A stretch of 56,192 nucleotides of DNA, from NCBI RefSeq assembly GCF_017315755.1, contig NZ_JAFLRJ010000081.1, forward strand, positions 1 through 56,192, given 5' to 3'. The translations under genes and the position numbers were made by a program. Positions 8,212 through 15,635 of this stretch are shown here, piece after piece; position 1 is the first letter of the stretch, and the number at the start of each line of letters is the position of its first letter. The stretch is from Streptomyces beijiangensis (GTDB lineage: Bacteria > Actinomycetota > Actinomycetes > Streptomycetales > Streptomycetaceae). A model generated the notes under the pieces. The model was not told where the DNA came from and made no database searches. It saw only the letters and a program-made list of their open reading frames with translations.

Positions 8212-9636
8212 ATGACTGATGCGACGGAGTACGACGTGGTGGTCCTCGGGGCCGGTCCGGTGGGCGAGAACGTGGCGGACAGGACCAGGGCCGCAGGGCT
8301 GAGCACGGCAGTGGTGGAGAGCGAGCTGGTCGGCGGCGAGTGCTCGTACTGGGCCTGCATCCCCAGCAAGGCCCTGCTCCGCCCGGTGATCGCCCGCGCC
8401 GACGCCCGCCGCGTGCCCGGACTGAGCCAGTCGGTGCAGGGTCCGCTCGACGCCCATGCCGTCCTCGCCCACCGTGACTACTACGCCTCGCACTGGAAGG
8501 ACGACGGCCAGGTCGGCTGGCTCGACTCCATCGGCGTCGACCTCTACCGCGGGCACGGCCGTCTCTACGGCACCAAGATGGTCGCCGTCACCAGCCCGGA
8601 CGGCGAGCACCACGTCCTCACCGCCCGCCATGTCGTGGTCGTCGCCACCGGCAGCCGGGCCGTCCTCCCCACCCTGCCCGGGCTGGACACCATCACGCCC
8701 TGGACGAGCCGCGAGGCCACCAGCGCGCAGCAGGCGCCAGGACGTCTGGTGATCGTCGGCGGGGGAGTGGTGGGCGTGGAGATGGCCACCGTATGGCAGG
8801 CCCTCGGCTCACAAGTGACGATGCTGGTACGGGGGGATGGCCTGCTCCCGAAGATGGAGCCCTTCGCCGGCAGTCTGGTCGCGGAGGCCCTCGCCGAGGC
8901 GGGCGCGGACGTCCGTACGGGCGTATCGGTCGCCTCGGTGGAACGCGGCGCGGACGGGATCACCGTCACCCTCGAAGACGGCGGGAGCGTCACGGCCGAC
9001 GAGATCCTCTTCGCCACCGGCCGCGCACCGCGCACCGACGACATCGGCCTGGACACCGTGGGCCTGGAGCCCGGTTCCTGGCTGTCCGTCGACGACAGCT
9101 GCCGGGTCGACGGCAGCAACTGGCTGTACGCGGTCGGCGACGTCAACCACCGGGTGCTCCTCACCCACCAGGGCAAGTACCAGGCACGCGTCGCGGGCGC
9201 GGCCATCGCGGCCAGGGCGCAGCAGGTGCCGCTCCTGGAGACGGACCGCTGGGGCGCACACGCCGCGACCGCGGACCACGACGCCGTCCCGCAGGTCGTC
9301 TTCACCGACCCCGAGGTGGCCTCGGCCGGCCGTACTCTCGCCGAGGCCGAGGCGGCGGGCCTGCGCGTACGGGCCGTCGACTACGACCTGTCGTCGGTCT
9401 CCGGCGCAGGGCTGTACGCCGACGGCTACCGCGGCCACGCCCGCATGATCGTCGACCTGGACCGGGAGATCGTCGTCGGTGCGACGTTCGTCGGCCCCGG
9501 CGTCGGCGAACTGCTGCACTCGGCGACCGTGGCGATCGCCGGCGAGGTGCCCATCGAGCGCCTGTGGCACGCCGTCCCCGCGTTCCCGACGATCAGCGAG
9601 GTCTGGCTCCGCCTCCTGGAGACGTACCGGGGCTGA
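8212..9636 (+). CDS. FAD/NAD(P)-dependent disulfide-reductase family protein (Lpd-like)
   Basis: A 474-residue two-dinucleotide-binding flavoprotein. It has the FAD fingerprint VVLGAGPVGENVA at the N terminus, an NAD(P) fingerprint IVGGGVVGVEMA, the second FAD motif WLYAVGDVNHR, and a C-terminal dimerisation domain. The redox pair is present as GECSYWACIPSK (Cys44 and Cys49). The C-terminal catalytic motif, HPTxSE in lipoamide dehydrogenase and glutathione reductase, reads FPTISE (Phe458, Glu463), so the usual catalytic His is lost. That makes true lipoamide dehydrogenase activity doubtful and a quinone or diaphorase-like role more likely, as for mycobacterial LpdA-type proteins. The ATG at 8212 is chosen because it directly precedes the dinucleotide-binding domain. 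It diverges from thioredoxin. Confidence 0.8.
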   Translation: MTDATEYDVVVLGAGPVGENVADRTRAAGLSTAVVESELVGGECSYWACIPSKALLRPVIARADARRVPGLSQSVQGPLDAHAVLAHRDYYASHWKDDGQVGWLDSIGVDLYRGHGRLYGTKMVAVTSPDGEHHVLTARHVVVVATGSRAVLPTLPGLDTITPWTSREATSAQQAPGRLVIVGGGVVGVEMATVWQALGSQVTMLVRGDGLLPKMEPFAGSLVAEALAEAGADVRTGVSVASVERGADGITVTLEDGGSVTADEILFATGRAPRTDDIGLDTVGLEPGSWLSVDDSCRVDGSNWLYAVGDVNHRVLLTHQGKYQARVAGAAIAARAQQVPLLETDRWGAHAATADHDAVPQVVFTDPEVASAGRTLAEAEAAGLRVRAVDYDLSSVSGAGLYADGYRGHARMIVDLDREIVVGATFVGPGVGELLHSATVAIAGEVPIERLWHAVPAFPTISEVWLRLLETYRG

Positions 9637-9718
9637 AGCGGCTGCGGCGGTTGAAGACGGCGGATCCCTGCCGACGGCACCGCTGCGCTGCCTTCGGCCG
9701 ACGCCCCGCGCGTGCGAC

Positions 9719-9730
9719 GATCACGTGATC
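9719..9730. promoter_or_regulatory. 12-bp perfect palindrome GATCACGTGATC
   Basis: A perfect dyad lies 39 bases upstream of the flippase-like gene, in the 132-base gap after the flavoprotein gene. It could be an operator; nothing else in the gap is distinctive. Confidence 0.3.
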
Positions 9731-9768
9731 ATTGAGCGGGCACGAGTGACGGCGGGTGACAGGCGCAG

Positions 9769-12123
9769 GTGACGGACATCGGTGGGCCGACGGACGACGG
9801 CGGGCCCGAGCAGCAGCTGCACGCCTTCACACGGCAGTCGGCCGACCGGGCCCGGCTGATCGCCGGGGCGGTCGTCATCACGCTGCTCGTGGCCCTGGCC
9901 GTACTGGAGCGGGCCGCGCCCGACATCCTGATCGGCCCCGTGGTGTTCGCCGCCGGCGTGGTGATGGCCGTCGCCCCGGCCGTCGCCGCCGTGGAGCGCC
10001 TGGTCAGGCACGGCGGCCGGCTGGTCGCCGACGGGGTGCTGGCCGCGCTCGTCGCGTATCTGACCGCGTTCGCGATCAACCTCTACGTCCGCGGTCCTGC
10101 GCCGGCGGCCCTGCGCGACGCTCTCACCACGACGCACGCCGACGGCAGCAGTACCCCGGTCCACCTCTACATCGCCACCGTCGTCGCGTTCGTCTCGCTC
10201 GTCGGATTCGGCGACCGGCTGATCGTCCGCAACGCCACCTGGTTCAGTCTCGCCATCACGGCGGCCGCCGCCCTCGTGGAGCACCGCGCCACGCTCGTGG
10301 GCGTGCTGGTCAGCTTCGCGCTCGGGCGCACCGTGGCGTACGGCGTCCGCTGGGTGCGCGGCGCGGCCGACACCAGGCCGACCGGCGAGAGCGTCATGGC
10401 CGCGCTCGCCGGGGCGGACCTGGCACCGGCCGACTGGAAACGTGCGCCCGACGGCGTCGACGGAGCGCGCCGCTACGGAGTGACCACCGAGGCAGGCACC
10501 CGCCTCACCGTCACCCTCCTGGACCGCGACCGGCTCGCGGTGGGCCTCGCCTACCGTCTCTACCAGCGGCTGCGCCTGCGCCGCCCGGCCCAGAGCCAGG
10601 GCCTGGTCTCGCTGCAGCACATCGTGGAGCAGCGCACCCTCCTCGCCCTCGCCGTCCGCGACAGCGGCATCCGTACGCCCAAGCTCGCGGCGGTCCGCAA
10701 GCTGGGCACCGACGCCGTGATGCTCGCGTACGAAGAGATCAAGGGCCGCACCCTCGACGAGCTGCCGCCCGAGGAGATCACCGACGCGCTGCTCGAACGG
10801 ATCTGGCGGGTCACCGCCGAACTGCACCGGCACCAGATCAGCCATCGCCGACTGTCCACCGGGGCCTTCCTCGTCGACGAGGCGGGCGCGGTCTGGCTGA
10901 TGCGTCTTGAGGCCGGCGAGGTCGCGGCGTCCGAGCTTCAGCAGCGGCTCGACGACGTGGAACTCCTCACCACCCTGGGCGTCCTGGCCGGTTCCGAGCG
11001 TGCGGTGCGCGTGGCCCGGGAGGTGCTCGGTGACCCGGCGATGGGCGCGATCCTGCCGCTGCTGCGGCCCGCCGTGGTCAGCGCCGAGACCCGCGGCCAG
11101 CTGCGCCGGCACAAGGGCGTGGTCGCCGGGATCACCGAGGAGATCCTGGCGTTCCAGCCCGAGGCGCCGCAGTCCCCTGCCGTGGTGCTTGAACGGCTGC
11201 GGCCGCGCACGATCCTGTCGGGGCTCGGCGGAGTGATCGCCGCGTACTTCCTGATCAGCCAGTTCTCCGGACAGCCGATCGGCAGCCTGTTCAAGGGCAT
11301 GTCCTGGCCCTGGGCCGTGGCGGCGCTGGGCGCCTCCGCGCTCACCTATATCGCGGCCGCGATGGGCCTCGGCGGGTTCGTCCCCCACCGCCTCAACAAG
11401 CTGCACCTGCTGCTGGCCCAGTTCGCGGCGTCGTTCGTCACGCTGGTGACGCCCGCCGCCGTGGGGGGTGTCGCGCTGAACACCCGTTTCCTGCAGAAGG
11501 CAGGAGTCGCCTCGGGCCTCGCGGTGACCAGCATGGCGGCCTCGCAGGTCGCCGGCTTCGGGGCGTTTCTGCTCCTCGTGATGCTGCTGGGCTCGATCTC
11601 GGGCTCGTCGCAGGGGTCGTACCTGCCCCCGTCGTCGGTGATCGTGACCGTACTGCTCGCCGTGGGGGTGCTCGGTCTGGCGGCGGCCACGGTGCCGCCG
11701 GTACGGAAATTCGTGGCCACCCGGGTGATGCCGTTCTTCGCCGGCGTCGGCCCGCGGATGCTGGAGCTGCTGAGCGACCCGCGCAAGCTCCTCGTCGGCC
11801 TCGGCGGCGCGTTCCTGCTGCCGCTCGCCGGGAGCCTGGCGCTCTGGGCGTGCGTCCGCGCCTTCGTACCCGACCGTCCGATCTCCTTCGCCACCGTCGC
11901 CGTCGTCTTCCTGATCGGCAAGACGGCGGGCTCCGTGGTCCCGACACCGGGCGGTCTCGGGGCGGTTGAAGCGCTGCTGTCCGGCGGACTGTCGACCGCG
12001 ACCGGCATCGGGGCCTCCACGGCGTTCTCCGCGGTGATCCTCTTCCGGCTCTTCACGTTCTGGCTGCCGATCATCCCGGGCTGGCTGGCCACCACATGGC
12101 TGCAGAAACGCGGCGCGCTGTAG
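9769..12123 (+). CDS. Membrane protein: degenerate kinase-like domain fused to YbhN/LPG-synthase-type flippase domain
   Basis: A 784-residue integral membrane protein. About four N-terminal membrane segments (residues 24-195) precede a soluble kinase-like region (about 200-430). Some eight more membrane segments follow (about 480-780) with the UPF0104/LPG_synthase_TM hallmarks VTPAAVGGVALNTRFL and PTPGGLGAVEA. The kinase-like part keeps the shape of the fold (VEQRTLLALAVRDSGI, AYEEIKGRTLDELP) but the catalytic loop reads SHRRLSTGAFLVD and the metal loop reads WLMRLEAGE, so the catalytic Asp, Asn and DFG Asp are all replaced. It therefore looks like a pseudokinase. The membrane domain family moves or modifies lipid-linked molecules. 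The GTG at 9769 begins MTDIGG; lipid or polyprenyl-linked substrate handling is inferred only. Confidence 0.8.
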   Translation: MTDIGGPTDDGGPEQQLHAFTRQSADRARLIAGAVVITLLVALAVLERAAPDILIGPVVFAAGVVMAVAPAVAAVERLVRHGGRLVADGVLAALVAYLTAFAINLYVRGPAPAALRDALTTTHADGSSTPVHLYIATVVAFVSLVGFGDRLIVRNATWFSLAITAAAALVEHRATLVGVLVSFALGRTVAYGVRWVRGAADTRPTGESVMAALAGADLAPADWKRAPDGVDGARRYGVTTEAGTRLTVTLLDRDRLAVGLAYRLYQRLRLRRPAQSQGLVSLQHIVEQRTLLALAVRDSGIRTPKLAAVRKLGTDAVMLAYEEIKGRTLDELPPEEITDALLERIWRVTAELHRHQISHRRLSTGAFLVDEAGAVWLMRLEAGEVAASELQQRLDDVELLTTLGVLAGSERAVRVAREVLGDPAMGAILPLLRPAVVSAETRGQLRRHKGVVAGITEEILAFQPEAPQSPAVVLERLRPRTILSGLGGVIAAYFLISQFSGQPIGSLFKGMSWPWAVAALGASALTYIAAAMGLGGFVPHRLNKLHLLLAQFAASFVTLVTPAAVGGVALNTRFLQKAGVASGLAVTSMAASQVAGFGAFLLLVMLLGSISGSSQGSYLPPSSVIVTVLLAVGVLGLAAATVPPVRKFVATRVMPFFAGVGPRMLELLSDPRKLLVGLGGAFLLPLAGSLALWACVRAFVPDRPISFATVAVVFLIGKTAGSVVPTPGGLGAVEALLSGGLSTATGIGASTAFSAVILFRLFTFWLPIIPGWLATTWLQKRGAL

Positions 12124-12159
12124 CGGCTGCGCGCCCGCGGCCCACGCAGCCCGTCCGGT

Positions 12160-12196
12160 GTCCCGTGCACGCCCGCGGTGCGGGCGTGCACGGGAC
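12160..12196. terminator. Strong bidirectional terminator
   Basis: A perfect 17-bp stem (12160-12176 with 12180-12196) with a GGT loop lies between the convergent flippase-like and TPR genes. Confidence 0.8.
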
Positions 12197-12199
12197 TGC

Positions 12200-12547
12200 T
12201 CAGGCGAAGTCGCCGGTGAGTGCGGCCGCCATCCTCAGATGGGGTGCCGCCTCGCTGGGCCGCCCCTGGCGCTCCAGAGTGCGGCCGAGCATCAGCAGCG
12301 CGTAATCCTCCACCGGGTCACGCACCAGCACCTCGCGCAGTTCGGCCTCGGCGCGGCCGAGCCGGGCGGAGTGGTAGTAGGAGCGGGCGAGCAGCAGCCG
12401 CGGTGCGACCTGCTCGGGGACCTCGTCGACGAGCCCGCGCAGGATGAGTGCGGCCTTGTCGTACTCCTTGGCGTCGAAGAAGAGGTGCGCGCGCTCCCAG
12501 CGCTCCGCCGCCGTGCCCTCCGTGAGATACGCCTCCATGATGTTCAC
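12200..12547 (-). CDS. Small TPR-repeat protein
   Basis: A 115-residue all-helical protein of about three tetratricopeptide-like repeats. Repeat-like segments are WERAHLFFDAKEYDKAALIL, APRLLLARSYYHSARLGRAE and DYALLMLGRTLERQGRPSEA, each with the W/L-G/Y-A-P spacing of TPRs. No enzymatic motif is present; it probably mediates protein contacts in the cytoplasm. Two starts are possible: GTG at 12547, four bases after AAGGAGG, or ATG at 12538; I use the GTG because of the Shine-Dalgarno spacing. It diverges from the pirin gene. Confidence 0.75.
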   Translation of the reverse strand: MNIMEAYLTEGTAAERWERAHLFFDAKEYDKAALILRGLVDEVPEQVAPRLLLARSYYHSARLGRAEAELREVLVRDPVEDYALLMLGRTLERQGRPSEAAPHLRMAAALTGDFA

Positions 12548-12679
12548 TCGCCCTCCTTCTCCTTCGGCTACTTCGTTTCCTTCGTTCCGTTCGGACGGGG
12601 GCATAACGCGCGCACATGCTTGAACATTCCACTAAGGCGACGACAGTCCCCGTGCTGCTCTTCCCGGTGCGTACGGCGC

Positions 12680-12685
12680 TAGGTT
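12680..12685 (+). promoter_or_regulatory. -10 element, probable leaderless promoter of the pirin gene
   Basis: TAGGTT ends seven bases before the pirin ATG at 12693 and no Shine-Dalgarno sequence precedes that ATG. A clear -35 is not seen. Confidence 0.4.
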
Positions 12686-12692
12686 GAGCGCT

Positions 12693-13658
12693 ATGAGCAA
12701 TCTCGATAGCCAGGCAGCACTCTCCGTCTGCGGCGGCCGCGGATTCGTTGCCGCGGAGCCGGTACGGGAGCTGCTGAGCCCCCGCACCGTCAAGCTCGGT
12801 GGGTCCACCGAGGTACGCAGACTGCTGCCCAACCTCGGCCGCCGTATGGTCGGCGCCTGGTGCTTCGTCGACCACTACGGCCCCGACGACATCGCCGACG
12901 AGCCGGGCATGCAGGTCCCGCCCCACCCGCACATGGGACTGCAGACCGTGAGTTGGCTGCACGACGGCGAGGTGCTCCACCGGGACAGCCTCGGCTCCCT
13001 GCAGACCGTACGGCCGCGTGAACTGGGACTGATGACCTCGGGCCGGGCCATCAGCCATGCCGAGGAGAGTCCCAAGTCCCACGCCAAGTTCCTGCACGGC
13101 GCCCAGCTCTGGGTCGCCCTGCCCGACGCCCACCGCAACACCGAACCGCACTTCCAGCACCACGCCGACCTGCCGACCGTCACCGCCCCCGGCCTGACCG
13201 CGACGGTCATCCTCGGCGCACTCGACGGCACGGTCTCGCCCGGAACGACCTACACCCCGCTGGTGGGCGCCGACCTGTCGCTCTCGGCCGGCGCGGAAGC
13301 CCGCCTCCCGCTGGACCCGGACTTCGAGTACGCGGTCCTCGCGATGTCCGGCGAGGCCCACGTCGACGGCGTCCCGGTACTCCCCGGCTCCATGCTCTAC
13401 CTGGGTTGTGGCCGCAGCGAACTCCCGCTCCGCGCAACCTCCGACGCAGGCCTGATGCTGCTCGGCGGCGAGCCGTTCGAGGAGGAGCTGGTGATGTGGT
13501 GGAACTTCGTGGCCCGCAGCAACGAGGAAATCGTGCAGGCACGCGAGGAGTGGATGAAGGGCACCCGTTTCGGAACGGTCCACGGCCACGACGGAGCCGC
13601 GCTGCCGGCCCCGCAACTGCCCCCGGGCCCCCTGAAACCGCGGGGACGGGTGCGCTGA
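12693..13658 (+). CDS. Pirin family protein
   Basis: A 321-residue bicupin. The first cupin carries the metal-binding pirin pattern PPHPHMGLQTVSWL (about residues 71-84), followed by the family segment GELMTSGRAISHAEES-like sequence, here LGLMTSGRAISHAEES. The second cupin includes the FEYAVLAMSGEAHVDG and GGEPFEEELVMWWNFVARS stretches typical of pirins. Some bacterial pirins act as quercetin dioxygenases and others bind regulators; the sequence does not separate these. It is monocistronic, diverges from the TPR gene, and is followed by the rearranged region that begins at about 13.66 kb. Confidence 0.88.
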   Translation: MSNLDSQAALSVCGGRGFVAAEPVRELLSPRTVKLGGSTEVRRLLPNLGRRMVGAWCFVDHYGPDDIADEPGMQVPPHPHMGLQTVSWLHDGEVLHRDSLGSLQTVRPRELGLMTSGRAISHAEESPKSHAKFLHGAQLWVALPDAHRNTEPHFQHHADLPTVTAPGLTATVILGALDGTVSPGTTYTPLVGADLSLSAGAEARLPLDPDFEYAVLAMSGEAHVDGVPVLPGSMLYLGCGRSELPLRATSDAGLMLLGGEPFEEELVMWWNFVARSNEEIVQAREEWMKGTRFGTVHGHDGAALPAPQLPPGPLKPRGRVR

Positions 13659-13910
13659 CCTCGGGGTCGGCCGCCTGCGGCGAATTCCTGGCCACAACGG
13701 TGTACAAGCCCGTGTCCGGGCGGACTTGGCACCGGAGAGCGACGGCTGGAAAGGGGGCCAAGCGGTCCTCTTCGCATGACCGCATTGACGACTGCGGACA
13801 GTGTCCTCGCGACATTGAGGGGTCTCAGCGTTTGATACGGCCTCGGATCGCGAGTACTGCTAGGGCGAGTAGTGCAGGCTCGGTGAAGCGGCTGGCCATC
13901 TCGGTGTAAA
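13659..13910. other. Non-coding stretch before the IS remnant
   Basis: No supported gene. Short frames only: a 19-residue frame from ATG 13778 on the plus strand and a 24-residue frame on the minus strand ending at about 13829 (MASRFTEPALLALAVLAIRG start). Neither has a convincing ribosome site. The DNA is less GC-biased by codon position than its neighbours and abuts a transposase tail, so it is probably a degraded junction. Confidence 0.5.
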
Positions 13911-13973
13911 AGGTCCTACATCTTCCACCGGACCATCACGGTGGCCGCGATCCAGCTCTGGCTCCGAGCATGA
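13911..13973 (+). mobile_element. IS5-type transposase C-terminal remnant
   Basis: The plus-strand frame reads RSYIFHRTITVAAIQLWLRA then TGA at 13971-13973. This is the characteristic C-terminal end of IS5-family transposases in Streptomyces (F-R-x-T-I/V-T-V-A-A-x-x-x-W-L-R). Nothing upstream continues the transposase, so only about 20 codons survive. The stop codon starts a right-end-like sequence TGATCCGGCGACGACGC (13971-13987). Confidence 0.7.
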
Positions 13974-13988
13974 TCCGGCGACGACGCT

Positions 13989-14384
13989 TCAACCCGTGAA
14001 GGGATCTTCCACCGTCGGAATGTACGGCGACAGCAATGCCTCCGTGTGCTGCGTGACTCTGCCTCGAACGAGCCTCAGCACGCGTACCTCGTTCCCGCGA
14101 TCCGGATCCTCGTCATCGAGAACGTGGAGGAGCCCGTAGGAACCAGGGGCTACCACGGCGACATGCTCGAACAGTTCGGCAATGTCAGCCGATGAGCGGT
14201 GGTTGGAAGAGCCGCCGAGGTGGATGAACGGCTCGCCGTTCATCCACCTGAGGTCAAGCAAGTACGGGCTGTCCATCCGGGCGATGTGACGGCCGAGCTC
14301 ATCGACGATCTGCCGTAACCGGAACTCATCGTCGTCATCGGCTGCGGTCTCCCTGACCGTGATCCACCCGTGGTACTCAAACAT
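13989..14384 (-). CDS. Imm7-family immunity protein (orphan)
   Basis: A 131-residue cytoplasmic protein that matches the immunity protein 7 family pattern: start MFEYHGWITVRE, then LDLRWMNGEPFIHLGGSSNHR (about residues 44-64), VAPGSYGLLHVLDDED (about 78-93) and the end LSPYIPTVEDPF. Members neutralise a cognate toxin of polymorphic or contact-dependent toxin systems. No toxin, secretion gene or toxin fragment is next to it; it stands alone between IS-end sequences at 13971 and 14432. It may therefore be an acquired protective gene or the remainder of a displaced cassette. Start ATG 14384; no strong ribosome site is visible. Confidence 0.75.
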   Translation of the reverse strand: MFEYHGWITVRETAADDDDEFRLRQIVDELGRHIARMDSPYLLDLRWMNGEPFIHLGGSSNHRSSADIAELFEHVAVVAPGSYGLLHVLDDEDPDRGNEVRVLRLVRGRVTQHTEALLSPYIPTVEDPFTG

Positions 14385-14431
14385 CCCACGATCGTAGTGA
14401 GATGACCCGCCTCACCGTTCCGGCCACAGCA

Positions 14432-14471
14432 TGATCCGCCGGACACGCCCTAGCGTGTTTCTTTTGGATCA
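14432..14471. mobile_element. Back-to-back IS ends around CTAG
   Basis: TGATCCGCCGGACACGCC (right-end-like) meets CGTGTTTCTTTTGGATCA (left-end-like) with CTAG between them at 14450-14453. Both have GGATCA inside and the GTGT/ACAC core outside, as in IS5-type ends of Streptomyces; CTAG fits the YTAR target of that family. The first half is a variant of the sequence at 13971-13987, in the same direction. Confidence 0.5.
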
Positions 14472-14499
14472 TCTGGCTACCCGGATGTGGATGCGACGC

Positions 14500-14505
14500 T
14501 AGCGT
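14500..14505 (+). promoter_or_regulatory. -10-like element of the VOC gene within a palindrome
   Basis: TAGCGT lies seven bases before the ATG at 14513 and forms part of the perfect 14-bp palindrome CGACGCTAGCGTCG (14494-14507), so promoter and possible operator coincide. Confidence 0.4.
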
Positions 14506-14512
14506 CGGGTCC

Positions 14513-14872
14513 ATGGGACTTGAATGGGAACAGCTCGTCATCGACTCGACCGACCCGGTCGCCCTGGGCCGCTGGTGGCGCGAGGCGCTCGGTTGGACCG
14601 TGGTGAACGACTCGCCCGAGGAGTACGAGATCAGGCCGGAGCCCGACCGGCTGCCCGGCCTGCTCTTCGGGACCGCGCCGGAGGGGAAGACCGTCAAGAA
14701 CCGCCTCCACCTGGACTTCCGTCCCGACGACCGGGACACGGAGGTCGAGCGGCTCCTGGCCCTCGGAGCCCGCCATGCGGACGTCGGACAGCGGGGGGAC
14801 GAGCCGTGGGTGGTGCTTGCCGACCCTGAGGGGAATGAGTTCTGCGTGCTGGGGGAGCGGTCTGGAGGCTAG
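14513..14872 (+). CDS. VOC superfamily (glyoxalase-like) protein
   Basis: A 119-residue single-domain VOC protein. The first beta-alpha-beta unit starts LEWEQLVIDSTDPVALGRWWREALGW and the second ends DEPWVVLADPEGNEFCVLGE, the usual D-P-x-G-N-x-F/W-x-V-L finish. It belongs to the group sometimes named glyoxalase/bleomycin-resistance-like or pterin dehydratase-like VOC proteins; metal ligands and substrate cannot be fixed. No Shine-Dalgarno is seen; a TAGCGT box seven bases upstream suggests a leaderless message. It lies just downstream of the IS-end junction. Confidence 0.8.
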   Translation: MGLEWEQLVIDSTDPVALGRWWREALGWTVVNDSPEEYEIRPEPDRLPGLLFGTAPEGKTVKNRLHLDFRPDDRDTEVERLLALGARHADVGQRGDEPWVVLADPEGNEFCVLGERSGG

Positions 14873-15148
14873 GTTCCCGTCCGGCGGATCATGGTGATGG
14901 CAGAGAGTGCCCGTGACCTCGAAGTCGGGGTGTTCCAGGATGCGTCGGTCGAAGTCGTGGCCCGACTCCGTGGCTGCCGCGGACGGCAGGTGGCCGGGCG
15001 ACGGAATAGGGCAGGGACAGTCCGGCCACCGGGATCTCGGTGACCCGGACGGCCCTCCAGGGCGTGGGTCAGCGCGGGGCTTGTCAGTGGGGCCTGCCAG
15101 GATGCGGGCAGGGAGCCTTCGGAGATCGTTCGGGAATTTTGGGATCGC
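14873..15148. other. Degenerate sequence without a supported gene
   Basis: Both strands have open but incoherent frames. The minus strand reads pieces such as ESGHDFDRRILEHPDFEVTG and VRVTEIPVAGLSLPYSVARP in different frames, which could be a decayed gene, but I cannot assign a family. Confidence 0.4.
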
Positions 15149-15480
15149 ATGCAGGCCCGGGACTGGGAGGGGCTCGGTGGGTTGCTTGCCGATGACCTGG
15201 TGGTGGAGTGGCCGGCGAGCGGATCGTGGGCCGCGGAAACTTCGTGAGTGTCAACGCGGAGTATCCGCAGGGGTGGTCGATCAACGTGCTGCGGACAGTC
15301 GCGGACGGCGAGGTCGTGGTCTCCGAGGTGGAAGTTCCTCACGACACGTGGGGGGTCCACCGTGTCGTGCTGCTCTGGACGGTCCGGGACGGAAAGATCG
15401 TCGTCGGCCGGGAGTACTGGACAGAGCTGGGCTCGGACCCGTCGCCGGAGTGGCGGGCCGCATTTGTGCAGCGGGTGTGA
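15149..15480 (+). pseudogene. Frameshifted SnoaL-like (nuclear transport factor 2 fold) gene
   Basis: Two frames together make one SnoaL-like protein. The first part, MQARDWEGLGGLLADDLVVEW from 15149 (with EIVREFWDR open upstream), continues only to about 15223 in that frame. The second, beginning GERIVGRGNFVSVNAEYPQG at about 15214 in the next frame, runs to the stop at 15478-15480 and ends EYWTELGSDPSPEWRAAFVQRV. Joining the frames restores the expected EWPASGERIVGR. The break sits at GGCGAGC; one lost copy of a tandem GGCGAGC heptamer would explain the shift. No in-frame start with a ribosome site is seen upstream, so the 5' end may be damaged as well. Confidence 0.65.
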
Positions 15481-15635
15481 ACAGGGGGAGTTGACGGCCG
15501 GGGTCACCGCCGAAGCCTGTGCCGGGACGGCAGCGGCGAGTCCCGTGCCCGACGCGGGCGGCGGGAGTCCCGCCCGCCGCCCGCGACTTGGTCTTCCGCG
15601 ATGCCTGAGCGCAGGTCAGCGCCGACGCCGCGTGG

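Noticed and set aside
13800..13880. Small minus-strand ORF of 24 residues (MASRFTEPALLALAVLAIRG start)
   Set aside because: No ribosome site, adjoining a degraded IS junction; more likely a fragment than a gene.
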